A DNA stretch of 64,000 bases from Fructobacillus fructosus KCTC 3544 (GCF_001438695.1 NZ_JQBH01000002.1:62001-126000), one strand, 5' to 3'; numbered from the stretch's first letter, positions 45,037-54,070 are shown. Program-made: numbers and translations. Notes: generated by a model not told the origin, from the sequence alone.

Positions 45037-46554
45037 TTAGGCATGACGATAAACGTAGAAGTATGGATAATCGTTTGCCGCAGCATAGTAATTATAATCG
45101 TGTTCGGAAACCGCGGAATTATAACCGCCGTTAGTCCAGTAATCAACCGAAATTTCGCGAGCACCAGAACCATTGCTGTTGTCAGCTTGATTAATCACCA
45201 TGATGTGTCCGTTTGCACCACCCGAATTACCACGCTTACCCCAGACCACAATGTCGCCAACCTCTTTATTGACTTTAGTATTTTCTGCTACTAACTGGTA
45301 GCCATTCGCCTTTAAGTAGTCATGAATACTGTCCGTGTTGTAGATATAAGCTGGCTTCGTTGCTCCGGCCTCAACGAGCGCCTGAACCATGGCACCGGAA
45401 CAGTCCGCCGTGCCGTCAGATCCAGTACGAGAACCATACATGGAGTAGGTAATTTTGCCATAATTTTTATAGAACCAATTGGCCACTTCACTCGAGGCAA
45501 AACGACGGTAGTAAGTACCGTCATCACCGAAGAAATACCACTGGCCATCAATGTATTGCGAACCTTGAACAGCACGACCATCGTTATCCGTATAATAAGT
45601 CAGACCCCAAGCTTGTCGCCAGCCAGCGTTTTGTCGAACACCGTCGATGAACCAGTAATATGTGCCGGTATAGTAACGGAAGCCGGTGTAGAGCTTTCCA
45701 TCTTCGTACCAACGGTAGCCACCGTTTTGGGAGGAACCATCGTAGATGTAACCTGTCCAGGGTACGGATTGACCATTTTGATCAGTGTGATAGACTTTGC
45801 CATCAACCGTGTAAGAAGCGGCTTCGCGAAGGTAGAAAGTGTTGTCATCACCAAAGTTATACTGCTTGCCGTCAATGGTTTGAATGCCTTGAACGGCTCG
45901 GCCATCGGCATCCGTGTAGTATTTATGACCCCAGGCTTCACGCCAACCTGCGTTTTGCCGAACGCCATCAACAAACCAATAGTAAGTGCCCGTGTAATAA
46001 CGGAAACCCGTAAAGAGTTGGCCATTTTCATACCAACGGTAACCACCATTTTGGTCCGAGCCATCGTAAAGATAGCCTGAGGTACGCAAATAGAAGGTGT
46101 CGTCATCACCAAAGTCGAACACCTGACCATTGATTGTCTGCTTTCCTTGCACAGCACGACCATCATTATCCGTGTAGTATTTATTTCCCCAGGCTTCACG
46201 CCAACCTGCATTTTGCCGAACACCGTTCACGAACCAGTAGTAACTACCAGCGTGAAAGCGAAAACCAGTAAAAAGTTGACCGTCTTCAAACCAGTTATAA
46301 CCACCGTTTTCAGTGGAAACTTCTGGTGAGTAAACATAGCCAGAGGTGTGTTCAGCAGCATACTTAGCTAGTGCCGCATCACGTTGACTCTGCTGATTGG
46401 CGACTTCCCCATTTTGATTCGCGTTGTCATCGGCCGAAGCCTGTTGTTGGTTAAAAGCAGAAAGACTAGTAGCGGCAACTGCCAGACCAAACCAGGCTTT
46501 CCCATTTAGATTATTTTTATTTGTCATAAGAAAATGCCTACTTTTCCTTGTCAT
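45037..46554 (-). CDS. Secreted peptidoglycan amidohydrolase with glucan-binding-type repeats
   Basis: 505 aa exported cell-wall hydrolase. Signal peptide about 1-41 (KAWFGLAVAATSLSAF, cleavage after ASA), a short Q/N-rich linker, three near-identical about 85-aa aromatic repeats (71-157, 159-243, 268-352; YYWFVDGVRQNAGW, YYTDADGRAVQG) of the glucan/choline-binding type seen in Leuconostoc and Weissella glucansucrases, then an Amidase_5-like NlpC/P60-fold domain (about 353-505) with Cys385 in ADCSGAMV and His450 in ANGHIMV. The repeats should hold it on the cell surface or on alpha-glucan. A second possible start is 46527. Single-gene unit. Confidence 0.88.
   Translation of the reverse strand: MTRKSRHFLMTNKNNLNGKAWFGLAVAATSLSAFNQQQASADDNANQNGEVANQQSQRDAALAKYAAEHTSGYVYSPEVSTENGGYNWFEDGQLFTGFRFHAGSYYWFVNGVRQNAGWREAWGNKYYTDNDGRAVQGKQTINGQVFDFGDDDTFYLRTSGYLYDGSDQNGGYRWYENGQLFTGFRYYTGTYYWFVDGVRQNAGWREAWGHKYYTDADGRAVQGIQTIDGKQYNFGDDNTFYLREAASYTVDGKVYHTDQNGQSVPWTGYIYDGSSQNGGYRWYEDGKLYTGFRYYTGTYYWFIDGVRQNAGWRQAWGLTYYTDNDGRAVQGSQYIDGQWYFFGDDGTYYRRFASSEVANWFYKNYGKITYSMYGSRTGSDGTADCSGAMVQALVEAGATKPAYIYNTDSIHDYLKANGYQLVAENTKVNKEVGDIVVWGKRGNSGGANGHIMVINQADNSNGSGAREISVDYWTNGGYNSAVSEHDYNYYAAANDYPYFYVYRHA
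45499..46344 (-). repeat. Three coding repeats of the amidohydrolase (46084-46344, 45826-46080, 45499-45753)
   Basis: Each about 255-261 nt unit encodes GGY.W(F/Y)E.G.L(F/Y)TGFR...YYWF..GVRQNAGWR.AWG...YTD.DGRAVQG. Units 2 and 3 are separated by about 24 extra codons. Protein-level identity is high enough that the DNA could recombine. Confidence 0.85.
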
Positions 46555-46680
46555 TCTTTGTATCCATTAAAGATACCTTCAAGAATAAATATAACACAAA
46601 CAGAAGAAATCGGCTAAATTCAACAACTACTTTTGCCAGTCTTAATGGCTTTTACGTTATTTTAATAATTAAAACAACTA

Positions 46681-46710
46681 AAAAAAGATGGATAGAATCC
46701 ATCTTTTTTT
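46681..46710. terminator. Terminator after frr
   Basis: GATGGAT/ATCCATC stem with A6 and T7 flanks, 7 nt beyond the frr stop. Confidence 0.9.
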
Positions 46711-46716
46711 CGGAAA

Positions 46717-47262
46717 TTAAATCGTCATCAATTCTTTTTCCTTATCTTCAGCAATCTCGTCAATTGCCTTGATGTTGTCATCCGTTAACTTCTGAACCTT
46801 GTCTTCTGATTCGTGAACTTGGTCTTCCGTTAGTTCCTTATCCTTCTTGATGGCGTCCATTGCATCACGACGAACGTTACGAACCGCAACCTTGGACTTT
46901 TCAGCTTCGGCCTTAACTTCCTTAACCAATTCCTTCCGTCGCTCTTCCGTCATTTGCGGGATAGCCAAACGAACGATATTCCCATCAGAGGCTGGGTTCA
47001 AGCCCAAATCTGAAACGTTAATCGCCGTCACGATTGCTTCCAAAGCGCCCTTATCAAAAGGTGTGATCAACAGCAAACGCGCTTCTGGTACTGAAATAGA
47101 GGCCACCTGGTTTAATGGCACCATGGCACCGTAATATTCAACCTGCACACGGTCCAAAATACGTGGGTTGGCACGGCCAGTACGGATTTCACCCAATTCA
47201 CGACGAAGCGCGTCTTGCGCCCCCTTCATCTTTTCAGTTGCTTGATTAAAATCAATCGCCAT
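46717..47262 (-). CDS. frr: Ribosome recycling factor
   Basis: Splits post-termination ribosomes with EF-G. Seen: 181 aa, slightly shorter than the common 185; LGEIRTGRANPRILDRVQVEYYG and RRDAMDAIKKDKELTED are diagnostic. Begins 2 nt after the pyrH stop, the conserved rpsB-tsf-pyrH-frr order, and ends the cluster with a terminator. Confidence 0.97.
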   Translation of the reverse strand: MAIDFNQATEKMKGAQDALRRELGEIRTGRANPRILDRVQVEYYGAMVPLNQVASISVPEARLLLITPFDKGALEAIVTAINVSDLGLNPASDGNIVRLAIPQMTEERRKELVKEVKAEAEKSKVAVRNVRRDAMDAIKKDKELTEDQVHESEDKVQKLTDDNIKAIDEIAEDKEKELMTI

Positions 47263-47264
47263 GT

Positions 47265-47990
47265 TTATTCTTCTCCCGTTACAGTGGTTCCGATATTCTC
47301 ACCGGCAATCACCTTTTGAATATTGCCAGGTTGGTTCAAGTTGAAGACAACCAGTGGCATGTTATTATCCATGGACATCGTTGAAGCCGTAGCGTCCATC
47401 ACCTTCAATCCCTTTTGGATAATATCCAAATGAGTCAAATGGCTGAACTTCTTAGCTTCTGGGTTTGTCTTTGGATCAGCATCGTAGACACCATCGACAC
47501 CGTTCTTTGCCATCAAAATGGCATCGGCATTGATTTCGTTTGCACGAAGTGCAGCCGTTGTATCCGTTGAAAAGTATGGTGAACCAATTCCAGCAGCAAA
47601 GATAACAATGCGTCCTTTTTCAAGATGACGAATCGCACGACCACGAATGTATGGTTCTGCAATTTGTTGCATCGTAATGGCTGTTTGGACACGAGTCTGC
47701 ACACCAGCACGTTCCAAGGCATCCTGCAAAACCAAGGCATTCATGGTCGTCCCAAGCATTCCGGTATAGTCTGCTCGTGAACGTTCCATTCCAACCTTAG
47801 AAGCCGGTTCGCCACGCCACAAGTTACCACCACCAACAACGATGGCAATTTCCGTTCCCATGTCGTGAACGGCTTTAATCTCGTTGGCAATGGACGAAAC
47901 TGTCTCCAAATCGATGCCCTGTCCCTTTGAACCCGCCAAGGCTTCCCCGGACAACTTCATTAGAACACGTTTGTATTTCTTTTCAGTCAT
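47265..47990 (-). CDS. pyrH: UMP kinase
   Basis: Phosphorylates UMP to UDP; amino-acid-kinase fold, GTP-activated and UTP-inhibited in the family. Seen: 241 aa; [32 protein letters not shown] and the C-terminal [14 protein letters not shown] are family blocks. Followed by frr after 2 nt. About 90 nt separate it from tsf, with a terminator between. Confidence 0.97.
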   Translation of the reverse strand: MTEKKYKRVLMKLSGEALAGSKGQGIDLETVSSIANEIKAVHDMGTEIAIVVGGGNLWRGEPASKVGMERSRADYTGMLGTTMNALVLQDALERAGVQTRVQTAITMQQIAEPYIRGRAIRHLEKGRIVIFAAGIGSPYFSTDTTAALRANEINADAILMAKNGVDGVYDADPKTNPEAKKFSHLTHLDIIQKGLKVMDATASTMSMDNNMPLVVFNLNQPGNIQKVIAGENIGTTVTGEE

Positions 47991-48044
47991 GGTGTCTCCT
48001 TTTTCTTACCATCCATTATAGCAAAGGATTGGTCTTCCGTCCTC

Positions 48045-48073
48045 AAAAAAAGTGCCCAAAACGGACACTTTTT
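48045..48073. terminator. Terminator after tsf
   Basis: AGTGTCC/GGGCACT stem (one G-T pair), loop GTTTT, T7 on the minus strand. Confidence 0.85.
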
Positions 48074-48081
48074 GTTTGGTC

Positions 48082-48960
48082 TTATTGACCGATTTGCTTG
48101 GCAACTTCATCAGCCAAGTTTGTTTGTTGCTTTTCGATTCCTTCACCAACTTGGTAGCGAACGAATTCCTTGACCGTCAAACCGTTTTCCTTTGCATACT
48201 GAGCAACCTTTTGGTCACCGTTCTTAACAAATGGTTGGTCCAACAATGAGATTTCAGCCAAGAACTTCTTGATACGGCCTTCAACCATCTTTTCCTTGAT
48301 GTTGTCAGGCTTACCGTTCAAGTCTTCAGAAGCCAATTGAACTTCCTTTTCCTTTGACACAACTTCAGCAGGAACATCTGCATCGGAAACGTATTGTGGT
48401 GCAATGGCCGCAATGTGCATGGCGATGTCACGAGCAGCTTCAGCGTTCGTACCATCAAACAATGCCAAGGCAGAGATTGAACCACCCATGTGTGAGTAAG
48501 CACCAAAGACTTGGTCGTCGTTCTTTTCCATCGTTTCAAAACGACGCAACGTGATCTTTTCACCAGTAATCTGGGAAACGTTGATGATCATGTCGTTAAC
48601 CGTACGACCATCTTCGCCAGGCAAAGCCAAAGCAGCTTCAACATCCTTTGGTTGTGCTTCCAAAATGATCTTCGTCACAGCAGCCAACAAGTCGTTAAAT
48701 TCCTTGTTACCGGCAACGAAATCCGTTTCAGAGTTCAATTCGATGATGGCTGCCTTGTTGCCTTCTTCCATGACATAAGTCATTCCTTCAGCAGCGACAC
48801 GGTCACCCTTCTTAGCGGCCTTTGCCATTCCCTTTTCACGCAACAAGTCGATTGCCTTTTCGATGTCACCTTCAGCTTCAACCAAAGCCTTCTTGGCATC
48901 CATCATTCCAACAGACGTCTTGTCACGTAATTCCTTAACCATCTTTGCTGTAACAGCCAT
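48082..48960 (-). CDS. tsf: Elongation factor Ts
   Basis: Nucleotide exchange factor for EF-Tu. Seen: 292 aa; [18 protein letters not shown] is the N-terminal signature, [10 protein letters not shown] the EF-Tu contact block, and GSISALALF the core. Preceded by rpsB, with a hairpin and T-rich tract between (48981-49026). Confidence 0.97.
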   Translation of the reverse strand: MAVTAKMVKELRDKTSVGMMDAKKALVEAEGDIEKAIDLLREKGMAKAAKKGDRVAAEGMTYVMEEGNKAAIIELNSETDFVAGNKEFNDLLAAVTKIILEAQPKDVEAALALPGEDGRTVNDMIINVSQITGEKITLRRFETMEKNDDQVFGAYSHMGGSISALALFDGTNAEAARDIAMHIAAIAPQYVSDADVPAEVVSKEKEVQLASEDLNGKPDNIKEKMVEGRIKKFLAEISLLDQPFVKNGDQKVAQYAKENGLTVKEFVRYQVGEGIEKQQTNLADEVAKQIGQ

Positions 48961-48980
48961 AAATGTGTGCTCCTTTTTTC

Positions 48981-49026
48981 AAATAAAAATGCCGTACCAG
49001 CGTCCCAAGCAGGTCCACCGGAACGG
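48981..49026 (-). terminator. rpsB-tsf intergenic attenuator-like hairpin
   Basis: GCCGTTCCGG / CTGGTACGGC imperfect stem followed by ATTTTTATTT and then the tsf ribosome binding site. In this order it would lower tsf expression relative to rpsB. Confidence 0.6.
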
Positions 49027-49046
49027 CAAATCAGATAACAAATCGC

Positions 49047-49820
49047 TTAGTTGTTCTTTTCAACAATTTCAGTGATTTCTTCAATTGATTCTGTGTTTTC
49101 GTCGCCTTCGATGAAAGCATCTTCAGCTGCTTGGTCTTGACCTTGACGGCCTTCGATCACAGCGTCAGCCATCTTTGACGTAATCAAACGGATGGCACGG
49201 ATTGCATCGTCGTTTGCAGGAATCTTCACGTCAACAACATCTGGGTTGGCGTTCGTGTCAATCATGGCAACAACAGGGATGTTGAGCATGTTGGCTTCCT
49301 TAACAGCGATTTCTTCCTTCTTAGGATCAACAACAAAGAGCACGTCAGGCAAGTCCTGCATGTCTTCGATTCCACCCAAGAACTTTTCCAACTTGGCTTG
49401 TTGCTTCTTCAACAAAACAACTTCCTTCTTTGGAAGACGATCAAAAGTGCCATCTTCGGCCATCTTCTTCAAGTCCTTCAAACGGCGGACACGAGTCTTG
49501 ATCGTGTTCCAGTTGGTCAACGTTCCACCCAACCAACGGTGGTTGATGTAGAATTGACCGGCACGCGTTGCTTCTTCAGCGATTGCGTCTGAAGCTTGCT
49601 TCTTCGTTCCAACAAACAAGATGTTTGCGCCATCAGCTGATGCGTTACGCATAAAGTTGTAGGCTTCATCAACCATCTTCACCGTCTTTTGCAAGTCGAT
49701 GATGTGGATGCCGTTACGTTCCGTAAAGATGTATGGTGCCATCTTTGGGTTCCAACGACGTGTTTGGTGTCCGAAGTGAACTCCTGCTTCGAGGAGTTCT
49801 TTCATTGAAATAACTGCCAT
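49047..49820 (-). CDS. rpsB: 30S ribosomal protein S2
   Basis: Seen: 257 aa; [42 protein letters not shown] and [13 protein letters not shown] are S2 hallmarks, with an acidic C-terminal tail. AGGAGG lies 7 nt before the ATG. It starts the rpsB-tsf-pyrH-frr cluster behind a roughly 100-nt structured leader. Confidence 0.98.
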   Translation of the reverse strand: MAVISMKELLEAGVHFGHQTRRWNPKMAPYIFTERNGIHIIDLQKTVKMVDEAYNFMRNASADGANILFVGTKKQASDAIAEEATRAGQFYINHRWLGGTLTNWNTIKTRVRRLKDLKKMAEDGTFDRLPKKEVVLLKKQQAKLEKFLGGIEDMQDLPDVLFVVDPKKEEIAVKEANMLNIPVVAMIDTNANPDVVDVKIPANDDAIRAIRLITSKMADAVIEGRQGQDQAAEDAFIEGDENTESIEEITEIVEKNN

Positions 49821-49924
49821 TATAGGCCTCCTAGGTTATCCTCCGACCGATTCAAGGTTCGCATGAACATTTCTGCACCTCTGCGTTCTCCTCGGTCGTG
49901 TGTATTTTTGTTGCTCACACAACG
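49821..49924 (-). promoter_or_regulatory. Structured rpsB 5' leader
   Basis: Leader of about 104 nt from the predicted start site. A perfect 7-bp helix CGACCGA/TCGGTCG (49892-49898 with 49844-49850) closes a loop of about 41 nt just before the Shine-Dalgarno region. Autogenous control by S2 is known for some bacteria; whether this leader does so is inferred. Confidence 0.45.
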
Positions 49925-49930
49925 GTTATT

Positions 49931-49959
49931 AGTTTACAGGATAGTCACCTATCTGACAA
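49931..49959 (-). promoter_or_regulatory. rpsB promoter
   Basis: TTGTCA, 17-nt spacer, TAAACT on the minus strand. Confidence 0.75.
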
Positions 49960-49982
49960 GCTTTTTACGGGAATTCTTTAAG

Positions 49983-50013
49983 AAAAAAGCCCGCCAACAA
50001 CATTGGCGGGTTT
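49983..50013. terminator. Terminator after the SPFH gene
   Basis: CCCGCCAA/TTGGCGGG stem followed on the minus strand by CTTTTTT. Confidence 0.88.
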
Positions 50014-50016
50014 CCG

Positions 50017-50886
50017 TTAATCTTCTTGCTTCATTTCTTTGGCTAGTAACTTTGCCAAAGTCGCGTTTTGACCAGTCTTGTCCAAATCATTCCCGTTAGT
50101 AACAATCAGGTTTGTGTCGGAACTAGCTAAGGTTTCAAAGGCGTTGATTGATTGGTTATTAAAGTAGTTTTGGTCGGCATTTTTTAGAGCCGTTTGTACT
50201 TTATCAATCCGGTAAGCTTCGGCATCGGCACGGGTTTTCGTCGCTTCGGCATTGGCCTTTGCGGTTGCCACTAAGGCATCGTTGTTGGCCTTAGCCCGTA
50301 ATTCGATGGACTTGGCCTCCCCTTCCGCTTGTGAAATGGCAGCCACTCGTTCACGATCCGCCTTTAACTGCGTATCCATGGATGACTGGATGGCAGCTGA
50401 AGGCTTCAACTCGTCAATGTTAATCCGATCAACGTTAATCCCATAGGTGTTTGTTAAATCGCCAATGGCATCGGCCAAGTCCTTGTTAATTTTTGACGTT
50501 GAACCAAGCGCTTCGTTCAATTCCATTCGTCCGATGATATCACGAAGGTGCCCACGAACCAACTGCTGCATGGACTCAATGGAATTCGTGTTTTCGTAAA
50601 GATACTTTACTGGATCGGTCACGTGGAAGTTTAGGGTGACCGTGGCACCAATGTCGGCGTTATCCTTGGTAATCACGGAATAACCTGCCAACTTCAAAGG
50701 TTGCAAAGCCAGTGACACGACCCTGATTTTTTGAATCACGGGCAAGCGGAAGTTCAACCCAGTTGAACGGGTCGATGAATACTTCCCCAACGTTTCCAAA
50801 AGGCCCACCGTGTTTTGGGGAACAATCCGAAAACACGTGAACATAATCAAGATGATAATAACAATAATCGAAACAATTACGAGCAT
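50017..50886 (-). CDS. SPFH (band 7) domain membrane protein
   Basis: Stomatin/paraslipin-type scaffold of membrane microdomains. Seen: 289 aa; one N-terminal membrane segment (1-20), band 7 domain (FRIVPQNTVGLLETLGKY, RDIIGRMELNEAL), and a long Ala/Lys/Glu-rich helical tail (about 170-250). Its start lies 2 nt after a short NfeD-like gene; SPFH-NfeD pairs are a known conserved arrangement. Confidence 0.93.
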   Translation of the reverse strand: MLVIVSIIVIIILIMFTCFRIVPQNTVGLLETLGKYSSTRSTGLNFRLPVIQKIRVVSLALQPLKLAGYSVITKDNADIGATVTLNFHVTDPVKYLYENTNSIESMQQLVRGHLRDIIGRMELNEALGSTSKINKDLADAIGDLTNTYGINVDRINIDELKPSAAIQSSMDTQLKADRERVAAISQAEGEAKSIELRAKANNDALVATAKANAEATKTRADAEAYRIDKVQTALKNADQNYFNNQSINAFETLASSDTNLIVTNGNDLDKTGQNATLAKLLAKEMKQED

Positions 50887-50888
50887 GT

Positions 50889-51098
50889 TTATCCTTTCGC
50901 TTCTACTTTTTCGACGACCAGCTGATTACCATCTGCTGCTTTTATCCGGTAGTCCGCATTCGGTTGCCAGTTTTGGCCAGCCACCAAGCGGTAGTGATAA
51001 AAGTTGCCGATGACCTCAACGAGTCCCTCACGCGAGTCAAAGGAACTTGCTGGCAGTACCTGACCGACAATGTTTTGTTTTTCAAAGTTTGCAAGCAT
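50889..51098 (-). CDS. Short NfeD-like (OB-fold) protein
   Basis: 69 aa resembling only the C-terminal OB domain of NfeD (GQVLPASSFDSREGLVEVIGNFYHYRLVAG), without the membrane or protease parts. Paired 2 nt upstream of the SPFH gene, which supports the assignment. ATG 51098 has GGAGG 9 nt upstream; a TTG two codons earlier is too close to it. Confidence 0.78.
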   Translation of the reverse strand: MLANFEKQNIVGQVLPASSFDSREGLVEVIGNFYHYRLVAGQNWQPNADYRIKAADGNQLVVEKVEAKG

Positions 51099-51152
51099 GC
51101 ACAAATTCCTCCCTCACCATTAGTTTACCAAGAATTCCACAAACTCGTCGAC

Positions 51153-51449
51153 TCATTTCTCCCATACCGTTGCCGGAACCCCTCGTTCGACTAAAAAGAC
51201 TTCCTTTTTCTCACGGCTTAGCCTTTTAAAAGTCGCCTCCGCATGCATCGCGTCGTGCTTGCTTTCAAAAGTCGCATAGTAAATCAATTGTAAGGGGTGC
51301 CGTGACTTTACCCGGGTGAACTTCGCACCCTTCCCGGATTCGTGGACGTGAAAACGACGGATGGCATCGTCAGAATAACCACCATAAAAATAGCCATCCG
51401 CCGTGTAGAGTACGTAAAAATCATAGGTTTTACTTTTTTTGTCAGTCAT
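51153..51449 (-). CDS. GIY-YIG nuclease family protein (YazA type)
   Basis: 98-aa single GIY-YIG domain; seen: FYVLYTADGYFYGGYSDD (the GIY/YIG strands, as VLY and YGG), Arg in AIRRFHVHESGKGAKFT, and a C-terminal helix with E residues. The substrate of this subfamily is not established. It lies 11 nt downstream of the TrmN6-type gene, the same order as B. subtilis yabB-yazA. Confidence 0.92.
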   Translation of the reverse strand: MTDKKSKTYDFYVLYTADGYFYGGYSDDAIRRFHVHESGKGAKFTRVKSRHPLQLIYYATFESKHDAMHAEATFKRLSREKKEVFLVERGVPATVWEK

Positions 51450-51460
51450 AAAAAGCACTC

Positions 51461-52228
51461 CTATTCAATTGTCCAGGGTTGTCCATAGAGAATCTCTTCC
51501 ACCTGCTTGGTGTAATCATTGGTTGCCGTGTAGGCGACGATAGGTGGTAGTACACGTACGCCACCAGCACGCCCCTGTTTAATCGCTTCAACCAGCACCA
51601 TGTTTGCTTCTCGATCAGCTTTGCCGTAGACGAACTGAATGTGTTTGACTTCTAATCCCCTGGCAGTCAGTGCAGCAAAAATATCGGCCAGTCGTTCCGG
51701 TCGGTGCACCATGAAAAACTTCCCCTTGTTCTTCAGCAACTTATTAGCGGTTTGTGCTAACTTCGGCAAATCAATGGCCACCTCGTGCCTGGCAATCTGG
51801 TAGTGCTCATCCTGATTTTGCTTGGTCGTTTCCTTGACCGGAAAATAAGGTGGGTTACAGAGCACGGTGTCAACGGAACCAGGCTTAATCTGGTCAAAAA
51901 CTTCTTGCATATCCGAATGAATCACGGAAACCCGGTCGTCAAGCTGGTTCAACTTCACCGACCGTTCGGCCATTTTAGCCAAATCGGCTTGTATTTCGAC
52001 CAACATGACCCGTCCCGTGACTTTCTTGGCATAGAAAAGGCCCACGGCTCCCGTTCCCGCTCCGAGGTCCACCGTTACCCCTCTTCCCTTCTTATTCGGC
52101 TTAGCAAAGTGGGCTAAAAGGACTGCATCCAACGAATAGGAGAACATGTCGGGGTTTTGAATCACGTTCACTTGCTGCGATGGTAGACCATCGAGCCGTT
52201 CGCCAGCCTGTAAATTCGCTTCTGTCAT
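51461..52228 (-). CDS. tRNA1(Val) (adenine(37)-N6)-methyltransferase family protein (YabB)
   Basis: SAM-dependent N6-adenine methyltransferase of the TrmN6/YabB group. Seen: 255 aa; DLGAGTGAVGLFYA (SAM loop) and LCNPPYFPV (NPPY catalytic motif). Followed by a YazA-type GIY-YIG gene after 11 nt. Divergent from plsC across about 60 nt. The exact tRNA target is by family only. Confidence 0.93.
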   Translation of the reverse strand: MTEANLQAGERLDGLPSQQVNVIQNPDMFSYSLDAVLLAHFAKPNKKGRGVTVDLGAGTGAVGLFYAKKVTGRVMLVEIQADLAKMAERSVKLNQLDDRVSVIHSDMQEVFDQIKPGSVDTVLCNPPYFPVKETTKQNQDEHYQIARHEVAIDLPKLAQTANKLLKNKGKFFMVHRPERLADIFAALTARGLEVKHIQFVYGKADREANMVLVEAIKQGRAGGVRVLPPIVAYTATNDYTKQVEEILYGQPWTIE

Positions 52229-52289
52229 TTGCCTTTGTCCCCTTTTATAGTAAAATTAAACAGTTAAATCATATTGAAAGGACAAGCTT

Positions 52290-52919
52290 ATGCTTTATCG
52301 CTTTATCCGGGTCTTCGTCGTGACCTTGGTTTCCATTATAAACGGACGTACTTATTATTTGCACAAAAATCGCTTGCCGAAAGAAGACAATTACATCCTC
52401 GTGGCGCCCCATCGTACCTGGTGGGATCCCGTTTGGTACGCCATGGCGGCCTACCCCAAACGTTTTATCTTTATGGCTAAGAAGGAATTGTTCAAGAACT
52501 TCTTCCTGCGCAAGCTAATTGTTTCGTTAGGTGCCTTTCCGGTCGACCGTAAGAACGTTGGTGCCGATGTGATTCGCAAACCCGTCAGTGAATTAACGAC
52601 GGGTGACCGTTCCCTCATCATGTTCCCCTCAGGTTCAAGGCACTCACAAAAGCTCAAGTCTGGTTCCATCTTGATTGCCAAACTGTCTAAAAAGCCAATC
52701 GTGCCCGCCGTTTACCAGGGACCTGTCAAGTTTTCCCACCTTTTCTTGCGTAAGCGCGTCACAATGAACTTCGGTGAACCCATTGTCATCGATCCGAAAG
52801 TGAAATTAACCGACGAAGTGATTGCGAAATACAACGAAAAGATTGAAGCAGCCTTTGCCCAGCTCGATGATGAGATCGACCCAAATTGGGTCTACGTTGA
52901 TCCAAAAGCCAAGCAATAA
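52290..52919 (+). CDS. plsC: 1-acyl-sn-glycerol-3-phosphate acyltransferase
   Basis: Makes phosphatidic acid from lysophosphatidate at the membrane. Seen: 209 aa; hydrophobic N-terminus, HRTWWD (HX4D catalytic motif), GAFPVDRKN, and MFPSGSRHS (block III, EGTR-like). Single plus-strand gene with AAAGGA upstream and a symmetrical terminator shared with yneF. Confidence 0.93.
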   Translation: MLYRFIRVFVVTLVSIINGRTYYLHKNRLPKEDNYILVAPHRTWWDPVWYAMAAYPKRFIFMAKKELFKNFFLRKLIVSLGAFPVDRKNVGADVIRKPVSELTTGDRSLIMFPSGSRHSQKLKSGSILIAKLSKKPIVPAVYQGPVKFSHLFLRKRVTMNFGEPIVIDPKVKLTDEVIAKYNEKIEAAFAQLDDEIDPNWVYVDPKAKQ

Positions 52920-52920
52920 T

Positions 52921-52956
52921 AAAAAGTCCCGAAGAATTAATCTTCGGGACTTTTTT
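52921..52956. terminator. Bidirectional terminator between plsC and yneF
   Basis: AGTCCCGAAGA/TCTTCGGGACT stem with A5 and T6 flanks. Confidence 0.93.
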
Positions 52957-52968
52957 AGATGAGCAAAA

Positions 52969-53190
52969 TTACTTCTTTTGTGCCTTTTGGCTTTGTGCCT
53001 TCATCTGGCTCATCATTTGATTCAACTTCTTCTGTGATGGCTTTTGACCCATCGACATCATCATTGACTTCATCATCTCTTCTGAGATTGGTGGGTTCTT
53101 GGCCAAATATGACTTCATCGTGAAGCGCGCCAAGAAGAATCCACCAACCAGCCCAACAACCAGGGCCAAAAGTCCTACTAGTACAAGCAT
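52969..53190 (-). CDS. yneF: YneF family protein (UPF0154)
   Basis: 73-aa single-pass membrane protein of unknown function, widely conserved in Firmicutes. Seen: N-terminal membrane segment with [18 protein letters not shown] and then [30 protein letters not shown], the family signature. ATG 53190 follows AAAGGAG; the longer upstream frame has no support. Divergent from lexA, as in B. subtilis where yneA-yneF lie near lexA. Confidence 0.92.
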   Translation of the reverse strand: MLVLVGLLALVVGLVGGFFLARFTMKSYLAKNPPISEEMMKSMMMSMGQKPSQKKLNQMMSQMKAQSQKAQKK

Positions 53191-53314
53191 AGTGGTCTCC
53201 TTTACCTCTAAAAATCTAATGATAAGTATACCACAAGCAATCACCATCCGTTTCGACTTTTTAATCTTCCTTTCAAAATGCTTAAGAGTGTGAGTCAAGC
53301 TTAAGAAAATCTTA

Positions 53315-53328
53315 CGAACATGTGTTTG
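53315..53328. promoter_or_regulatory. LexA box of lexA
   Basis: CGAACATGTGTTTG, near the Gram-positive SOS consensus CGAAC-N4-GTTCG. It ends inside the -35 hexamer of the lexA promoter, so LexA should repress its own gene. Confidence 0.85.
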
Positions 53329-53354
53329 CTTTTTCGCCTTATTTTCGCTAGAAT
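53326..53354 (+). promoter_or_regulatory. lexA promoter
   Basis: TTGCTT, 17-nt spacer, TAGAAT; overlaps the LexA box. Confidence 0.78.
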
Positions 53355-53386
53355 AATAGCAGATTTAATGAAATGGGAAGAACACT

Positions 53387-54019
53387 ATGGAATCGGATTC
53401 AAAACAAATTCAGGTACTCCGCTTCATTCACGAGTACCAATCAAAAAACGGCTTTCCGCCGACCATCCGTGAGATTGGTGAGTCAGTTGGCCTTTCGTCT
53501 TCTTCAACCATCCACGGTCACATTTCCCGTCTGATTAAAAATGGTTATCTCTTAAAGAAGGGTGAGAAAACGAAGGCCCGTGCCATCGAAGTAACTGCTA
53601 AGGGATTTGAAATGCTTGGCATTTCATCTAACGCTGGTAAGATTCCAGTGCTTGGTCTGGTCACCGCTGGTCAACCCATTTTGGCAGTTGAACAGGAAGC
53701 AACGGAATTCTTCCCTATTCCCGAAGATTTAATTCCCTACGACGGTGATCTCTTCATGCTAAACGTTCGCGGTGAATCCATGATTAACATCGGGATTCTT
53801 GATGGCGACAAAGTGATTGTCCGCCGTCAACAAACCGCCGACAACGGCGATATCGTCGTGGCGATGAACGAGGACAACGAAGCAACCGTCAAGCGTTTCT
53901 TCCGCGAAGCTGGCCACTACCGCCTGCAACCGGAAAACGATACCATGGCCCCCATTATTTTGGACCAGGTATCCATCCTCGGTAAGGTGGTATCACTCTA
54001 TCGCGATGCCATCTACTAA
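53387..54019 (+). CDS. lexA: SOS repressor LexA
   Basis: Represses DNA-damage genes and self-cleaves when RecA filaments form. Seen: 210 aa; winged HTH at 1-70 ([24 protein letters not shown]), cleavage bond Ala94-Gly95 (VTAGQPI), catalytic Ser131 (RGESM) and Lys169 (TVKRF). Its own promoter carries a LexA box. No other SOS gene lies beside it. Confidence 0.97.
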   Translation: MESDSKQIQVLRFIHEYQSKNGFPPTIREIGESVGLSSSSTIHGHISRLIKNGYLLKKGEKTKARAIEVTAKGFEMLGISSNAGKIPVLGLVTAGQPILAVEQEATEFFPIPEDLIPYDGDLFMLNVRGESMINIGILDGDKVIVRRQQTADNGDIVVAMNEDNEATVKRFFREAGHYRLQPENDTMAPIILDQVSILGKVVSLYRDAIY

Positions 54020-54029
54020 AAACTACTAA

Positions 54030-54060
54030 AAGATCAGCATTTTGCTGGTCTTTTTCTTTT
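54030..54060 (+). terminator. Terminator after lexA
   Basis: GATCAGCA/TGCTGGTC stem (one G-T pair) then TTTTTCTTTT. Confidence 0.85.
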
Positions 54061-54070
54061 GCCATTACAC

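Noticed and set aside
45322-46080. 252-codon plus-strand open frame rich in Val/Ile/Thr
   Set aside because: Antisense shadow of the repeat region of the secreted amidohydrolase; its apparent repeats mirror the real protein repeats.
45499-46344. Possible CRISPR-like or tandem DNA repeat array
   Set aside because: Units are about 255 nt, in frame and encode conserved aromatic protein repeats; there are no short repeats with spacers.
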